A DNA stretch of 51,871 nucleotides from Rhodovulum sulfidophilum (GTDB lineage Bacteria > Pseudomonadota > Alphaproteobacteria > Rhodobacterales > Rhodobacteraceae). The first letter of the stretch is position 1, and the number at the start of each line of letters is the position of its first letter. The DNA lies in assembly GCA_003241785.1 (NCBI GenBank), contig QFPW01000023.1:1-51871 (forward strand), in the 5' to 3' direction. Below, in pieces: positions 37,725 through 45,951 of this stretch. The position numbers and the translations under genes are program-made. Under the pieces are notes generated by a model. It was given only the letters and a program-made list of their open reading frames with translations, was not told the origin of the DNA and did not search any database.

Positions 37725-38144
37725 TCAGGCGAAGACGTGCGCGCGGTAGGAGGCGGCGGCGCGGGGCAGCCAGAGCTCCTCGGGCTGCCGGGCGGCGACG
37801 CTTTCCGGCAGCTCGACCTCGTCGAAGCCGACGCGCCGCGCGGCGCGGGCCTGGTCGGCGATCAGCGGACCCGAGGCGCGCAGCGTGCCCTCATAGCCCA
37901 TCGCGCGCAGCCGGCGGGCGATCGAGAAGCCGCGGCCATCGCCCATCGCCGGGAAGGCGACGCGGATCATCGCGATCCGGTCGAAGAACGGCGCGAGCGC
38001 CGCCGGGTCGCGGTCGTTCGGCATGTCGATCGCGAGCCCCTGCCCCGGCATTTCCGGATCGGCGGTCAACGCCTCGAAGGCGATGAATTCGGCCTCGGCC
38101 CAGGGATCGGGCGAGAAGCCGCTGTCGGTCACAAGAACGGTCAT
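37725..38144 (-). CDS. DUF934 protein, sulfite-reduction associated
   Basis: The 139-residue protein matches DUF934, found beside sulfite reductase genes and annotated as an accessory oxidoreductase. Visible blocks are PNDRDPAALAPFFDRIAMIRVAFP, GFSIARRLRAMGYEGTLRASGPLIADQ and GFDEVELPES. Its role is not known; the constant neighbourhood suggests electron transfer to CysI or assembly. It is the last gene of the leftward operon, 12 bases after cysH, with AAAGAGAG as a binding site. Confidence 0.88.
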   Translation of the reverse strand: MTVLVTDSGFSPDPWAEAEFIAFEALTADPEMPGQGLAIDMPNDRDPAALAPFFDRIAMIRVAFPAMGDGRGFSIARRLRAMGYEGTLRASGPLIADQARAARRVGFDEVELPESVAARQPEELWLPRAAASYRAHVFA

Positions 38145-38156
38145 CGTCTCTCTTTC

Positions 38157-38897
38157 TCAGGACGCGCGCAGGATACGGCCGTCGGCGCCGAAATGGATGC
38201 CGCATTCGACCTTGTCGCTGCCGCGCCAGCGGCCCGCGCGCGGGTCCTCGCCCGGCGCCACCTTGGTCGTGCAGGGGGCGCAGCCGATCGAGGGATAGCC
38301 CTGCGCCACCAGGGGATGCCGCGGCAGCTCGTTCACGTCCATGTAGGTCGAGAGATCCGAGGCAGACCAGCCGGCGAGCGGGTTCACCTTGAGCCGCTCG
38401 CCATCGGCCTCGAACACCTCGAGCTTGGCGCGGGTCGCGGCCTGATAGCGCTTCCGCCCCGAGATCAGCACCGAATAGGGTTCGAGCGCCCGCTCGAGCG
38501 GCAGGACCTTGCGCACGTCGCAGCAAGAATCCTGGTCGCGCTGGTGCAGCGTGCCGTTGGGATCCACCCGGGCGAGATCGACCGGGTTCGGCCGGATGTG
38601 CTGCACGTTGCGCAGGCCGAGATGCGCCGACAGTGTCTTCTGGTAGTCGAGCGTCTCCTGGAACAGCATCAGCGTGTCGACGAGCAGGACCGGCAGGTCC
38701 GGATCGACCTGGGCCACCATGTGCAGCAGCACCGCGGCCTCGGCCCCGAAGGAGGAGACGAGCGCCACCTGCCCCGGATATTCGTCGCGTATCACCTGGA
38801 GCACTTCCGGGCCCCAGGCGCCCTCGTAGGTCGTGCGGAGCCGTTCGAGCTCGTCCACCGGACGGAGCGCGCGCGGGATCTGGCGGTCAAGCAGCAT
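38157..38897 (-). CDS. cysH: Phosphoadenylyl/adenylyl-sulfate reductase CysH
   Basis: The 246-residue protein reduces activated sulfate to sulfite. It has the two cysteine pairs, SCCDVRK and IGCAPC, that hold a [4Fe-4S] cluster, so it is of the plant/bacterial APS-reductase type rather than the cluster-free PAPS type. SSFGAEAAVLLHM and ECGIHF, with the catalytic cysteine, are also present. It overlaps the end of cysI by 11 bases. No cysND or cysC gene is in the window. Confidence 0.94.
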   Translation of the reverse strand: MLLDRQIPRALRPVDELERLRTTYEGAWGPEVLQVIRDEYPGQVALVSSFGAEAAVLLHMVAQVDPDLPVLLVDTLMLFQETLDYQKTLSAHLGLRNVQHIRPNPVDLARVDPNGTLHQRDQDSCCDVRKVLPLERALEPYSVLISGRKRYQAATRAKLEVFEADGERLKVNPLAGWSASDLSTYMDVNELPRHPLVAQGYPSIGCAPCTTKVAPGEDPRAGRWRGSDKVECGIHFGADGRILRAS

Positions 38898-40548
38898 CTG
38901 ATCGCGCCTCCTCGGGATAGAGCGCCGCGCGGAACGGGTCGGGCCCGAGCCGGCGATAAGCGGCGAGGAAGCTCTCGCCGGGCTCCAGCCGGTTGTCGAG
39001 ATAGGCCTCGATCAGCCGCTCGACCGCCGGGACGATCTCCTCGTAGGAGAAGCCGGGACCGGCGCGCTCGCCGATCGCCGCGGTTTCGGTGCCGTCGCCG
39101 CCGAGCGTGACCTGATAGCTCTCGACCCCCGCCTTATCGAGGCCGAGGATGCCGATATGGCCGACGTGGTGGTGGCCGCAGGCGTTGATGCAGCCCGAGA
39201 TCTTGATCTTCAGCGGGCCGATGTCGCGCTGGCGGTCGAGATCGGCGAAGGTCTCGGAGATCTGCTGCGCGATCGGGATCGAGCGCGCCGTCGCCAGCGC
39301 GCAATAGTCCATGCCCGGGCAGGCGATGATGTCGGAGATGAGCCCGACATTCGCCGTCGCGAGCCCCGCCTCCTTCAGCCGCGCGTAGATCGCGGGCAGG
39401 TGGCGGCGGGCGACATGCGGCAGGATCACGTTCTGCTCGTGGCTGATCCGCATCTCGTCATGGCCGAATTCCTCGGCGAGATCGGCCATCACCCGCATCT
39501 GCTCGGCGGTGGCGTCGCCCGGCGTGCCGCCGATCGGCTTGATCGAGATCGTGACGATCCCGTAATGCGGCAGCTTGTGCTCGGCCACGTTGGTGTCGAT
39601 CCAGGCGCGCAGCCCGGCCGACAGCACCGGGGCTGGCGCGTCGAGCGCCGGCTCGAACGCCGGCGGCGCGAAGGCGGCCTCGATCGCGGCCACGAGCTCG
39701 GGCGAGACCCGCGGCAGGAGCTGGCGGTTCGCCTCGTAGGCGGCCTCGACCTCCTCGCGCACCTTCTCGATCGTGGTCTCGTGGACCAGGATCTTGATGC
39801 GCGCCTTGTACTTGTTATCCCGGCGGCCTTCCATGTTGTAGACCTGCAGGATCGCCTCGAGATAACGCAGCAGCTCGGCCTTCGGGACGAAGTCGCTGAT
39901 CACCTTGCCGATCATCGGCGTCCGGCCGAGGCCGCCGCCGACGATGACCTCGTAGCCGGGCTCGCCCGCGGCGTTCCGCACCATGCGCAGGCCGATGTCA
40001 TGCGCCTTGGTCACCGCGCGGTCGTTCGGGCTGCCGGTGATGGCGATCTTGAACTTGCGCGGCAGCCAGGTGAATTCCGGGTGGTCGGTCGACCACTGCC
40101 GGATCAGCTCGGCGGTCGGGCGCGGATCCTCGATCTCGTCGGCCGCCGCGCCGGCGAAATGGTCGGCGGTGACGTTGCGGATGCAGTTGCCCGAGGTCTG
40201 GATCGCGTGCATCTCGACGTCGGCCAGCGCCCGGAGGATGTCCGGGACGTCCTTCAGCTTCGGCCAGTTGTACTGGATGTTCTGCCGCGTGGTGAAATGG
40301 CCGTAACCCCGGTCCCATTTCTCGGCGATCATCGCGAGCTGGCGCATCTTGGCGCTGTCGAGCGTGCCGTAGGGGATCGCCACGCGCAGCATGTAGGCGT
40401 GCAGCTGGAGGTAGAGGCCGTTCATCAGGCGCAGCGGCTTGAACTCGTCCTCGGAGAGCGACCCCGTCAGCCGGCGCTCCACCTGGTCGCGGAATTCCGC
40501 GACGCGGGCGTTCACGAACTCACGGTCGAAATCGGTATAATCGTACAT
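38887..40548 (-). CDS. cysI: Sulfite reductase hemoprotein (nitrite/sulfite reductase family)
   Basis: The 553-residue siroheme/[4Fe-4S] enzyme reduces sulfite to sulfide. Two ferredoxin-like half domains are visible, with siroheme-binding RQNIQYNWPKL. The four cluster cysteines lie in CPGMDYC and in SGCINACGHHHVGHIG. The 550-residue length fits the ferredoxin-type NirA/Sir branch used by Rhodobacterales, which lack a separate CysJ. It is preceded by the DUF2849 gene, three bases away. Confidence 0.93.
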   Translation of the reverse strand: MYDYTDFDREFVNARVAEFRDQVERRLTGSLSEDEFKPLRLMNGLYLQLHAYMLRVAIPYGTLDSAKMRQLAMIAEKWDRGYGHFTTRQNIQYNWPKLKDVPDILRALADVEMHAIQTSGNCIRNVTADHFAGAAADEIEDPRPTAELIRQWSTDHPEFTWLPRKFKIAITGSPNDRAVTKAHDIGLRMVRNAAGEPGYEVIVGGGLGRTPMIGKVISDFVPKAELLRYLEAILQVYNMEGRRDNKYKARIKILVHETTIEKVREEVEAAYEANRQLLPRVSPELVAAIEAAFAPPAFEPALDAPAPVLSAGLRAWIDTNVAEHKLPHYGIVTISIKPIGGTPGDATAEQMRVMADLAEEFGHDEMRISHEQNVILPHVARRHLPAIYARLKEAGLATANVGLISDIIACPGMDYCALATARSIPIAQQISETFADLDRQRDIGPLKIKISGCINACGHHHVGHIGILGLDKAGVESYQVTLGGDGTETAAIGERAGPGFSYEEIVPAVERLIEAYLDNRLEPGESFLAAYRRLGPDPFRAALYPEEARSDAA

Positions 40549-40551
40549 CGT

Positions 40552-40854
40552 TTACGCCTGGCGCTGGTGCTCGGGATAATTCGACGGGCCGCGCGTGCGG
40601 AACGCCTCGCGGAAATGGGCGGGGGCGGCGTGGCCGTCCGCGTCGACCACGACGTCGGTCAGGTAGACGCCGACCACCGCGTTCGGAAAGGCCGAGGCCC
40701 GGGCGAGCAGATCGTCCGCCGCCTCCTTGTCGCGGGCGATCGCCGACTCGGCGATGTGGCGCGACCAGCCGCCAGCCTCGGTGAAATAGACGACGTCGCC
40801 TTTCAGAAGGTCGTTGCCGGTCGCCATCTGCGGCTTGAACGGACGAGGTGGCAT
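40552..40854 (-). CDS. DUF2849 protein
   Basis: The 100-residue protein matches DUF2849, a small family that occurs between cysG and the sulfite reductase gene in Rhodobacterales and Rhizobiales. Segments are TGNDLLKGDVVYFTEAGGWS and GVYLTDVVVDADGHAAPAHFREAFRTRGPSNYP. The function is unknown; operon position implies help to siroheme delivery or sulfite reductase. Its start codon shares one base with the cysG stop. Confidence 0.9.
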   Translation of the reverse strand: MPPRPFKPQMATGNDLLKGDVVYFTEAGGWSRHIAESAIARDKEAADDLLARASAFPNAVVGVYLTDVVVDADGHAAPAHFREAFRTRGPSNYPEHQRQA

Positions 40855-42230
40855 CAGAGGGCTTCCTTGAGTTCGTTGACATCGGCGACGGCGAGCGCCG
40901 CGCGGGGTTCGAGGCCGAGGAGGATCATCACCGGGCCGCTGGGACAGGCCTCGGCGAGCGCCTCGGGCAGATCGAGCAGCGTCGTGGCGATCACCCGCTG
41001 TTCCGGGCGGCTCGCGTTCTCGACGCAGGTGACCGGGGTCGCCGCGGCGGCGCCATGCATCAGCAGCCGTCCGCGCACGAAGGCCGCGGCCTTCACGCCC
41101 ATGTAGACGGCGGCGGTGGCGCCGGGCCGGGCGAGATCGCGCCAGTCGTGATCGGCGAAACCGTTCATGTCATGCGCGGTCAGGAAGCGCAGGCTGGCGT
41201 TGCGGCCGCGCCGGGTCAGCGACTGGCCGATCGCGGCGGCGGAGGCCGAGGCCGAGGTGATGCCGGGCACGATCGCGTAGCCGATGCCCGCCTCTTCCAG
41301 CGCCTCGATCTCCTCGTCGAGCCGGCCGAACAGCACCGCGTCCCCGCCCTTCAGCCGGGCCACGGTGGCCCCGGCGCCGGCTTCCTTGACGATCAGCGCG
41401 TTGATGTCCGCCTGCTTCCAGGACGGGCCATAGGCGATCTTGCCGACCTCGATTACCCGGGCCTCGCGGCGGGCGAGCTCGAGGATCGCGGCCGGGACCA
41501 GCCGGTCGTGGATCACGACGTCGGCCTCGTGCAGGACGCGGCGGGCCTTCATCGTGAGCAGTTCCGGATCGCCGGGGCCCGCGCCGATCAGGTGGACGAA
41601 GCCCTTGGTCGCGGCGACGCCCTCGGTCAGCATCGTTTCCAGCGTCTCGGCCACCGCGACCGGGCCGGCGGCGACGGCGCGGGGGCCGCGCTCGAAGTAG
41701 AACCGGGTCCAGAAGGCGCGGCGGGCGCGCGAATCGAGCCGCTCGACCTTGCCGCGGAAGCCCTGGCCGATCCGGGCGAGCAGGCCGAGCGAGCTCGGCA
41801 GCATTTCCTCGACCTCGGCCTTGATCTTGCGCGCGAGCACCGGCGCCGCGCCCTCGGTGCCGATCGCCACGGTGACCGGGTCGCGGTCGACGATCGCGGG
41901 GGTGATGAAATCGGAAGAGAGGTCGTCGACGATGTTGACGAGCACGCCCGCCGCGCGGCCGAGCGCGGCGACGCGCGCGTCCTCCGCGGCGTCGGCGTTG
42001 GCGGCGTAGACGAGCCGGGCGTCGCCGATCGCCTCGAGCGGCGCCTCGACCAGCTCGAGCCGGCCCTCGGCGGCCCAGCGGCGCACCTCCTCGGACGGGT
42101 CCGCGCCATGCACCGCGATCCGCGCCTCGGTCCGCATCAGAAGGCGCAGCTTCGCGACCGCGGTCTCACCCGCGCCGGAAACCACCACGCGCTGTCCGCG
42201 GGTATCGAGAAAGACCGGAAAATGACGCAT
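40854..42230 (-). CDS. cysG: Siroheme synthase CysG
   Basis: The 458-residue fused enzyme makes siroheme from uroporphyrinogen III for sulfite reductase. The N-terminal third is the precorrin-2 dehydrogenase/ferrochelatase (MRHFPVFLDTRGQRVVVSG). The C-terminal part is the SAM-dependent methyltransferase with VHLIGAGPGDPELLTMKA, VIHDRLV and LKGGDAVLFGRLDEE. ATG 42230 gives the expected start; the frame above continues to 42290 without family similarity. It heads the leftward cys operon and faces the Lrp-type gene. Confidence 0.95.
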   Translation of the reverse strand: MRHFPVFLDTRGQRVVVSGAGETAVAKLRLLMRTEARIAVHGADPSEEVRRWAAEGRLELVEAPLEAIGDARLVYAANADAAEDARVAALGRAAGVLVNIVDDLSSDFITPAIVDRDPVTVAIGTEGAAPVLARKIKAEVEEMLPSSLGLLARIGQGFRGKVERLDSRARRAFWTRFYFERGPRAVAAGPVAVAETLETMLTEGVAATKGFVHLIGAGPGDPELLTMKARRVLHEADVVIHDRLVPAAILELARREARVIEVGKIAYGPSWKQADINALIVKEAGAGATVARLKGGDAVLFGRLDEEIEALEEAGIGYAIVPGITSASASAAAIGQSLTRRGRNASLRFLTAHDMNGFADHDWRDLARPGATAAVYMGVKAAAFVRGRLLMHGAAAATPVTCVENASRPEQRVIATTLLDLPEALAEACPSGPVMILLGLEPRAALAVADVNELKEAL

Positions 42231-42268
42231 GCGTGCAAAACCCCTCGGCGCTGACCTCGTAAGATAGA

Positions 42269-42293
42269 ACATTTTCCCTGAATTTCTCAATGT
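42269..42293. promoter_or_regulatory. Candidate Lrp site between cysG and lrp
   Basis: ACATT and AATGT form an imperfectly AT-rich 25-base inverted repeat in the 141-base divergent gap. The divergent Lrp-type protein is the natural candidate to bind there. The half-sites are short. Confidence 0.3.
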
Positions 42294-42371
42294 CCGGCTT
42301 CAAATAAGGAAAGCCATCCGCCATTCTGAACGGCAAGGGAACGAATTTTCGAGGCTGGGAGGAAAGCACGA

Positions 42372-42839
42372 ATGCTGGTCGCCTTGGACGATCTGGACCG
42401 GAACATCCTCGCCCTGTTGCAGCGCGACGCGAGCCTGTCGCTGGATGAGATAGCACGCGAGGTAGGGGCCTCCAAGACCCCGGTCTGGAACCGAATCCGC
42501 AAGCTCCGGGCCTCCGGCGTGATCAAGGCGGAAGTCGCGCTGCTCGACCCCGAGAAGCTCGGGCTGGAGAGCTGCTTCTTCGTGCTGATCCGGACCGCGC
42601 AGCACGACGCCGACTGGCTCGAGCGTTTCCTGCAGGCGGTGCGCTCGCGGCCCGAGGTGATCGAGGCGCATCGGCTGGCCGGGGACATCGACTACATCCT
42701 CAAGGTGCAGGTGCCGAACGCGCGCGCCTACGACGATTTCTACCGCGCGCTGATCAAGCAGGTCTCGATCTTCAACGTCACCTCGACGCTGTCGATGGAG
42801 GTGCTCAAGAGCACGACCGAGCTGCCGCTGCCCCGCTGA
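42372..42839 (+). CDS. Lrp/AsnC family transcriptional regulator
   Basis: The 155-residue protein has the AsnC-type winged helix (LDRNILALLQRDASLSLDEIAREVGASKTPVWNRIRKL) and a C-terminal RAM domain with AHRLAGDIDYILKVQVPN. It is divergent from cysG, the usual position for an Lrp regulator of the assimilatory sulfur operon in this order. It probably senses cysteine or a related amino acid; this is inference. GGGAGGAAAG precedes the ATG. Confidence 0.9.
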   Translation: MLVALDDLDRNILALLQRDASLSLDEIAREVGASKTPVWNRIRKLRASGVIKAEVALLDPEKLGLESCFFVLIRTAQHDADWLERFLQAVRSRPEVIEAHRLAGDIDYILKVQVPNARAYDDFYRALIKQVSIFNVTSTLSMEVLKSTTELPLPR

Positions 42840-42932
42840 GGCGGCGCGCCCGCCCGGCCGGCATTGAAAACCCGCGCGGGCGGAGGTATCTCCTCGGTTC
42901 GGCCCCGAAAGGACGGCCCAAGCGAGGAAGCC

Positions 42933-43262
42933 ATGCCGATCACCAAGATCACGCCCGACTACAGCGTGTCCACCCAGATCACCGCCGCCGACGTGGCCGA
43001 GATCGCCGACATGGGGTTCCGCGCGATCATGTGCAACCGCCCGGACGGCGAGGGCGCCGACCAGACGCCGGTCGCCGAGGTCCGCGCCGCCGCCGAGGCG
43101 CGCGGGCTCGCCTTCGCCTATGTGCCGGTGATCTCGGGCGGGATCGCGCCCCAGAACGTCACCGCCTTCGAGGAGGCGCTGGCCGAGCTGCCGCGGCCGG
43201 TGCTCGCCTATTGCCGCTCGGGCACGCGCTGCCGCATCCTCTGGGAAATGTCGCAGGGCTGA
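42933..43262 (+). CDS. TIGR01244/DUF442 phosphatase-like or sulfur transferase protein
   Basis: The 109-residue protein belongs to the DUF442 family, similar to the N-terminal domain of Blh/BigR-regulated proteins. The active loop AYCRSGTRCR gives a cysteine with a rhodanese-like six-residue loop. KITPDYSVSTQITAADVAEIADMGFRAIMCNRPDGE is the family start. It may transfer sulfane sulfur or act as a phosphatase. ATG 42933 follows GAGGAAG. It lies after the Lrp gene, next to the sulfur operon. Confidence 0.87.
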   Translation: MPITKITPDYSVSTQITAADVAEIADMGFRAIMCNRPDGEGADQTPVAEVRAAAEARGLAFAYVPVISGGIAPQNVTAFEEALAELPRPVLAYCRSGTRCRILWEMSQG

Positions 43263-43279
43263 GGCCCTGGGCGCCGGCG

Positions 43280-44185
43280 TCAGCCGGCGCTCGCCACCCC
43301 GAGCCCGCCGAGCCGCTGCGTCTCGACCGGGCCCGAGGCCCGGGCCAGGGTCGCGAGCAGTTCCGGATCGGCCGCCGCGCGGCGGTTGCGCGCCGCGCGC
43401 AGCGGCTCGGGATCGACCTCGCCATAGACCCAGCCCGTCGCGTTCATCTTGCCGACCGCGAGCAGGCCGTCCTCGGCCAGGCCCTCCTCGGGCGGCGTCA
43501 GCACGGCCGCGGCGCCGACGTTGCGCGGCGAGGTCGAGAGCCAGTCCGAATCGCCGACCCGCACCGCCAGGGCCACGACGCTCTGCGTCTCCATCGCCCG
43601 CGCCTGGGCGGCGATGCGCACGCGCCAGTAGCCGAGCGCCGAGGGCGCGCCGCAGGGCACCAGCAGGATCTCCGCGCCCGCCGCCGCCATGTCGCGGGCG
43701 AGCGCCGGAATCCAGGCGTCGCGCCCGGGCAGGATGCCGATCTGGCCGAGCGCGGTGTCGAAGACCCGGCTCCCGGCGCCCGGCACCATCCCCGCCTCGA
43801 CCTCGGCCGGGGCGAGCGTCTGCTTGTCCTGGAAGCCGAGGCTGCCGTCGGGGGCGAAGAGCCGCGTGCGGTTCACCAGCGCCTGGCCGCCGACCGGGGT
43901 CGGCGCCGATCCGGCGGCGATATGGACCGCGAATTCCCGCGCCAGGCTCTCGTGCAGCTCGTCCACGTCCTTGACCCGCGCCGCGATCGCCTCGGACGCG
44001 CGGCGGGGATCCTTGGCATTCTCCTCGCGCGCGAGGCTCGCGAGCTCCATCGCGCCATATTCCGGAAAGACGAGCAGGTCGGCGCCGTTCTCCGACGCGG
44101 TGCGGACCCAGACGCGGATCTTGCCGACGTATTCGTTCCACCGATTGAGCCAGTCGATCGGATAGGCGGCCGCGGCGATCTTCAT
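43280..44185 (-). CDS. Nitrilase-superfamily protein lacking the catalytic cysteine
   Basis: The 301-residue protein has the carbon-nitrogen hydrolase fold. The catalytic glutamate (LLVFPEYGAMEL) and lysine (FQDKQTLAP) are in place, and GYWRVRIAAQARAMETQ is the conserved C-terminal region. Where the family has ICYDSEFP, this protein reads LPGRDAWIP, so the nucleophilic cysteine position (about residue 154) is glycine. The frame is intact and a GGAGGAA site precedes ATG 44185. It may therefore be a non-catalytic relative, or have a changed chemistry. It could otherwise be a normal amidase altered by mutation. Confidence 0.85.
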   Translation of the reverse strand: MKIAAAAYPIDWLNRWNEYVGKIRVWVRTASENGADLLVFPEYGAMELASLAREENAKDPRRASEAIAARVKDVDELHESLAREFAVHIAAGSAPTPVGGQALVNRTRLFAPDGSLGFQDKQTLAPAEVEAGMVPGAGSRVFDTALGQIGILPGRDAWIPALARDMAAAGAEILLVPCGAPSALGYWRVRIAAQARAMETQSVVALAVRVGDSDWLSTSPRNVGAAAVLTPPEEGLAEDGLLAVGKMNATGWVYGEVDPEPLRAARNRRAAADPELLATLARASGPVETQRLGGLGVASAG

Positions 44186-44377
44186 CTCGGGTTCCTCCGG
44201 GTCTCGGGGCAGCGACAATAGCGCGATCGCGCCGACTGTCGATCCCCGGCCCGGCGCGGCGGCCCGCCGCCGGGGGCCTTCCGCCGGCTTCCGCGAGGGG
44301 GCGAAGTTTCGACGCGATTTTTCGCCGGGGCGCGCTTGATCTTTCCGCCGGGGGCCTCTATTACGGCGCCGGTCGAT

Positions 44378-44451
44378 TGGGGAATAGGTTAACGGTAGAC
44401 CCGCAGACTCTGACTCTGTTAGTCCTGGTTCGAATCCAGGTTCCCCAGCCA
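44378..44451 (+). tRNA. tRNA-Gln (CTG)
   Basis: The acceptor stem pairs TGGGGAA with TTCCCCA. The anticodon arm GCAGA-CTCTGAC-TCTGT carries CTG, and the T-arm is CCTGG-TTCGAAT-CCAGG. GCCA follows with encoded CCA. The gene marks the left edge of the mobile-element-like region. Confidence 0.97.
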
Positions 44452-45055
44452 GACCTTCCGAAAAATTGATAGCTCTCAGCGCATTACGCGATGGGCTGTC
44501 GACCTGCTCTCCGACCCGCCTAAGAGCGCGCGATGGGATGCGCTCGGGCCGCACCGCCTGAGACGGGCTCTGCGGAGACGCTCTCCCCCCGGGGACATGG
44601 CGCACCGGCGCCTCCGCCGTCCTCGGCTCATCGCACAAGCGCATCGCTCGGCCCAGATGGGCGTCCAGTCACCGGACAACCCACCAAGGGGGCGGCGCCT
44701 CCGCCATCGATTATGCCTCCAGGATCACAGCTCCGCGAGCGGTTGTCGCAGGCCGTCTCATGCCGTCACACGTCCCGCGCGCTTCCCCGGGCAGCCGATT
44801 GACCGCCGCCCGGTGCCCATGCCAATGTCTTCGCGGTTCAGGTCATCTCGCCGCGTACGAGATCCTGTCCCGCTGGAGATGCGCACGTAAACCGTCCATG
44901 AACAGGTCGTGCCGGGGGCCAAGACCATCTCGAAAGGGATGCCTCGTAATACCGAACTGAGCGGCTTAGAGGCTGTGAAGAGAGGTTAGTCACCTTCATC
45001 GCAAACCTACGAGATCGGCGCGGCGGTCTTGGTTTAGCTGATAGGAAGGCTGACC
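44452..45055. other. Gene-poor stretch after tRNA-Gln
   Basis: About 600 bases directly after the tRNA hold no frame I can support. This is where an integrase gene or an attachment core often lies, but no tyrosine-recombinase motif could be read in any frame. The sequence has mixed base composition and may include decayed mobile DNA. Confidence 0.5.
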
Positions 45056-45250
45056 ATGTCTAATACGCCCTCTGCCCTCGTCCCCGTGAAGCGGGTTGCC
45101 ACCATGCTCAGCGTCAGCGTGGCGACAGTCTGGCGCTGGTGCGCCGCAGGCGGTTTCCCCGCCCCCCTGAAGATCGGCCCGAACGCCACCCGCTGGCGCG
45201 TCAGCGACGTTGAAGCTTGGCTCGCATCGCGCGGCACGCCGGGGGAATAG
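45056..45250 (+). CDS. AlpA/excisionase-type helix-turn-helix protein
   Basis: The 64-residue protein has the MerR-like winged helix of AlpA and Xis regulators: VPVKRVATMLSVSVATVWRWCAAGGFPAPLKIG followed by TRWRVSDVEAWLASR. Such proteins switch on integrase genes or act as directionality factors in phage satellites and integrative elements. The start at 45056 has AGGAAGG upstream. It is the first gene after tRNA-Gln and fits an early regulator of the element. Confidence 0.88.
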   Translation: MSNTPSALVPVKRVATMLSVSVATVWRWCAAGGFPAPLKIGPNATRWRVSDVEAWLASRGTPGE

Positions 45251-45591
45251 GCCGCTCACGGTCGACGCAGAACGCAGCTCCCGGGCGCGTGGCCACGGCC
45301 CCTTGCCCGGGCCGCTCGGTTCGTCCGGGCCTCAGCCGCGCGTTCTGCGGCGCTGACCCTGCGCATAGTCACGCCCGCCGAGGGCGTAGGCTGCGCGTCT
45401 CTCGTTCTTCGGCCACGCCCTTAGAAATCGACCCGATTTATTAGGCACACCGAGCCAATACATCGGGTTTAAACTGCATAATTCGGCACCAATTAATTGA
45501 TTATGCGGACGATTTTTAAGGTAATGCGCCAATAAAAGAGCGAAAATGGCTCAGCGTTACGTAACGCACGGCGAAGTAAAAGGATAATCCA
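45251..45591. promoter_or_regulatory. Intergenic region with AT-rich promoter half
   Basis: The left half is GC-rich with no gene. The right half (from about 45420) turns AT-rich, with CAATTAATTG (45490-45499) and a long palindrome at 45554. It most likely holds the promoter of the small protein gene at 45592. Confidence 0.5.
45554..45567. promoter_or_regulatory. Perfect 14-bp palindrome, candidate operator
   Basis: GCGTTACGTAACGC is its own reverse complement. It lies 24 bases before the start codon at 45592, where a repressor could block expression. Confidence 0.5.
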
Positions 45592-45792
45592 ATGAGCGAA
45601 ACGTATGCACGGAAGCGCGGCTGGCCGAAAGGTCGCCCGATCGATCCAGAGCATCGCCAAAAGATCGCAGCGTCGCAGAAGGCGCACTACGCGCGGGTGC
45701 GCGAGGCCTTGGCAACGATGGAGACGCTTGAGCGTGCGGGGGTGGCAGTTATGCCGGTCGAAATCCCCCCGGGGACGAAGATCTCCAAATGA
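45592..45792 (+). CDS. Small basic protein with NUMOD3-like motif
   Basis: The 66-residue product contains GWPKGRPIDPEHRQKIAASQKAHY, which resembles the NUMOD3 DNA-binding module found in phage and homing endonucleases (G-R-P followed by E-x-R-x-K-I). It is followed by a short helix. It is probably a DNA-binding accessory protein of the element. AAGGA stands upstream of the ATG. No annotated function can be given. Confidence 0.65.
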   Translation: MSETYARKRGWPKGRPIDPEHRQKIAASQKAHYARVREALATMETLERAGVAVMPVEIPPGTKISK

Positions 45793-45807
45793 TCTTCTCA
45801 AAAGATA

Positions 45808-45839
45808 ATCACCGGCAAGAGCCCAATCTCGCCGGTGAT
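45808..45839. terminator. Stem-loop after the small basic protein gene
   Basis: ATCACCGGC (45808-45816) pairs with GCCGGTGAT (45831-45839) around a 14-base loop with a further GAG/CTC pair. A short run of A follows on the right and T-rich sequence on the left-reading strand. It separates the small gene from vapE. Confidence 0.5.
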
Positions 45840-45951
45840 CAAAAGCAGGTAGACCAAGAAGGTAGCGTCATTATCGCCCGTTTTTAGGCGAAAAGCACGC
45901 GAAATCGTCCTCCTGCGCCAAAAATTCGTGCCGAAGTAGGCAGTAAATACT

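Noticed and set aside
44452..45055. Decayed integrase gene after tRNA-Gln
   Set aside because: I looked for the recombinase R-H-R-Y pattern in all frames and could not support one.
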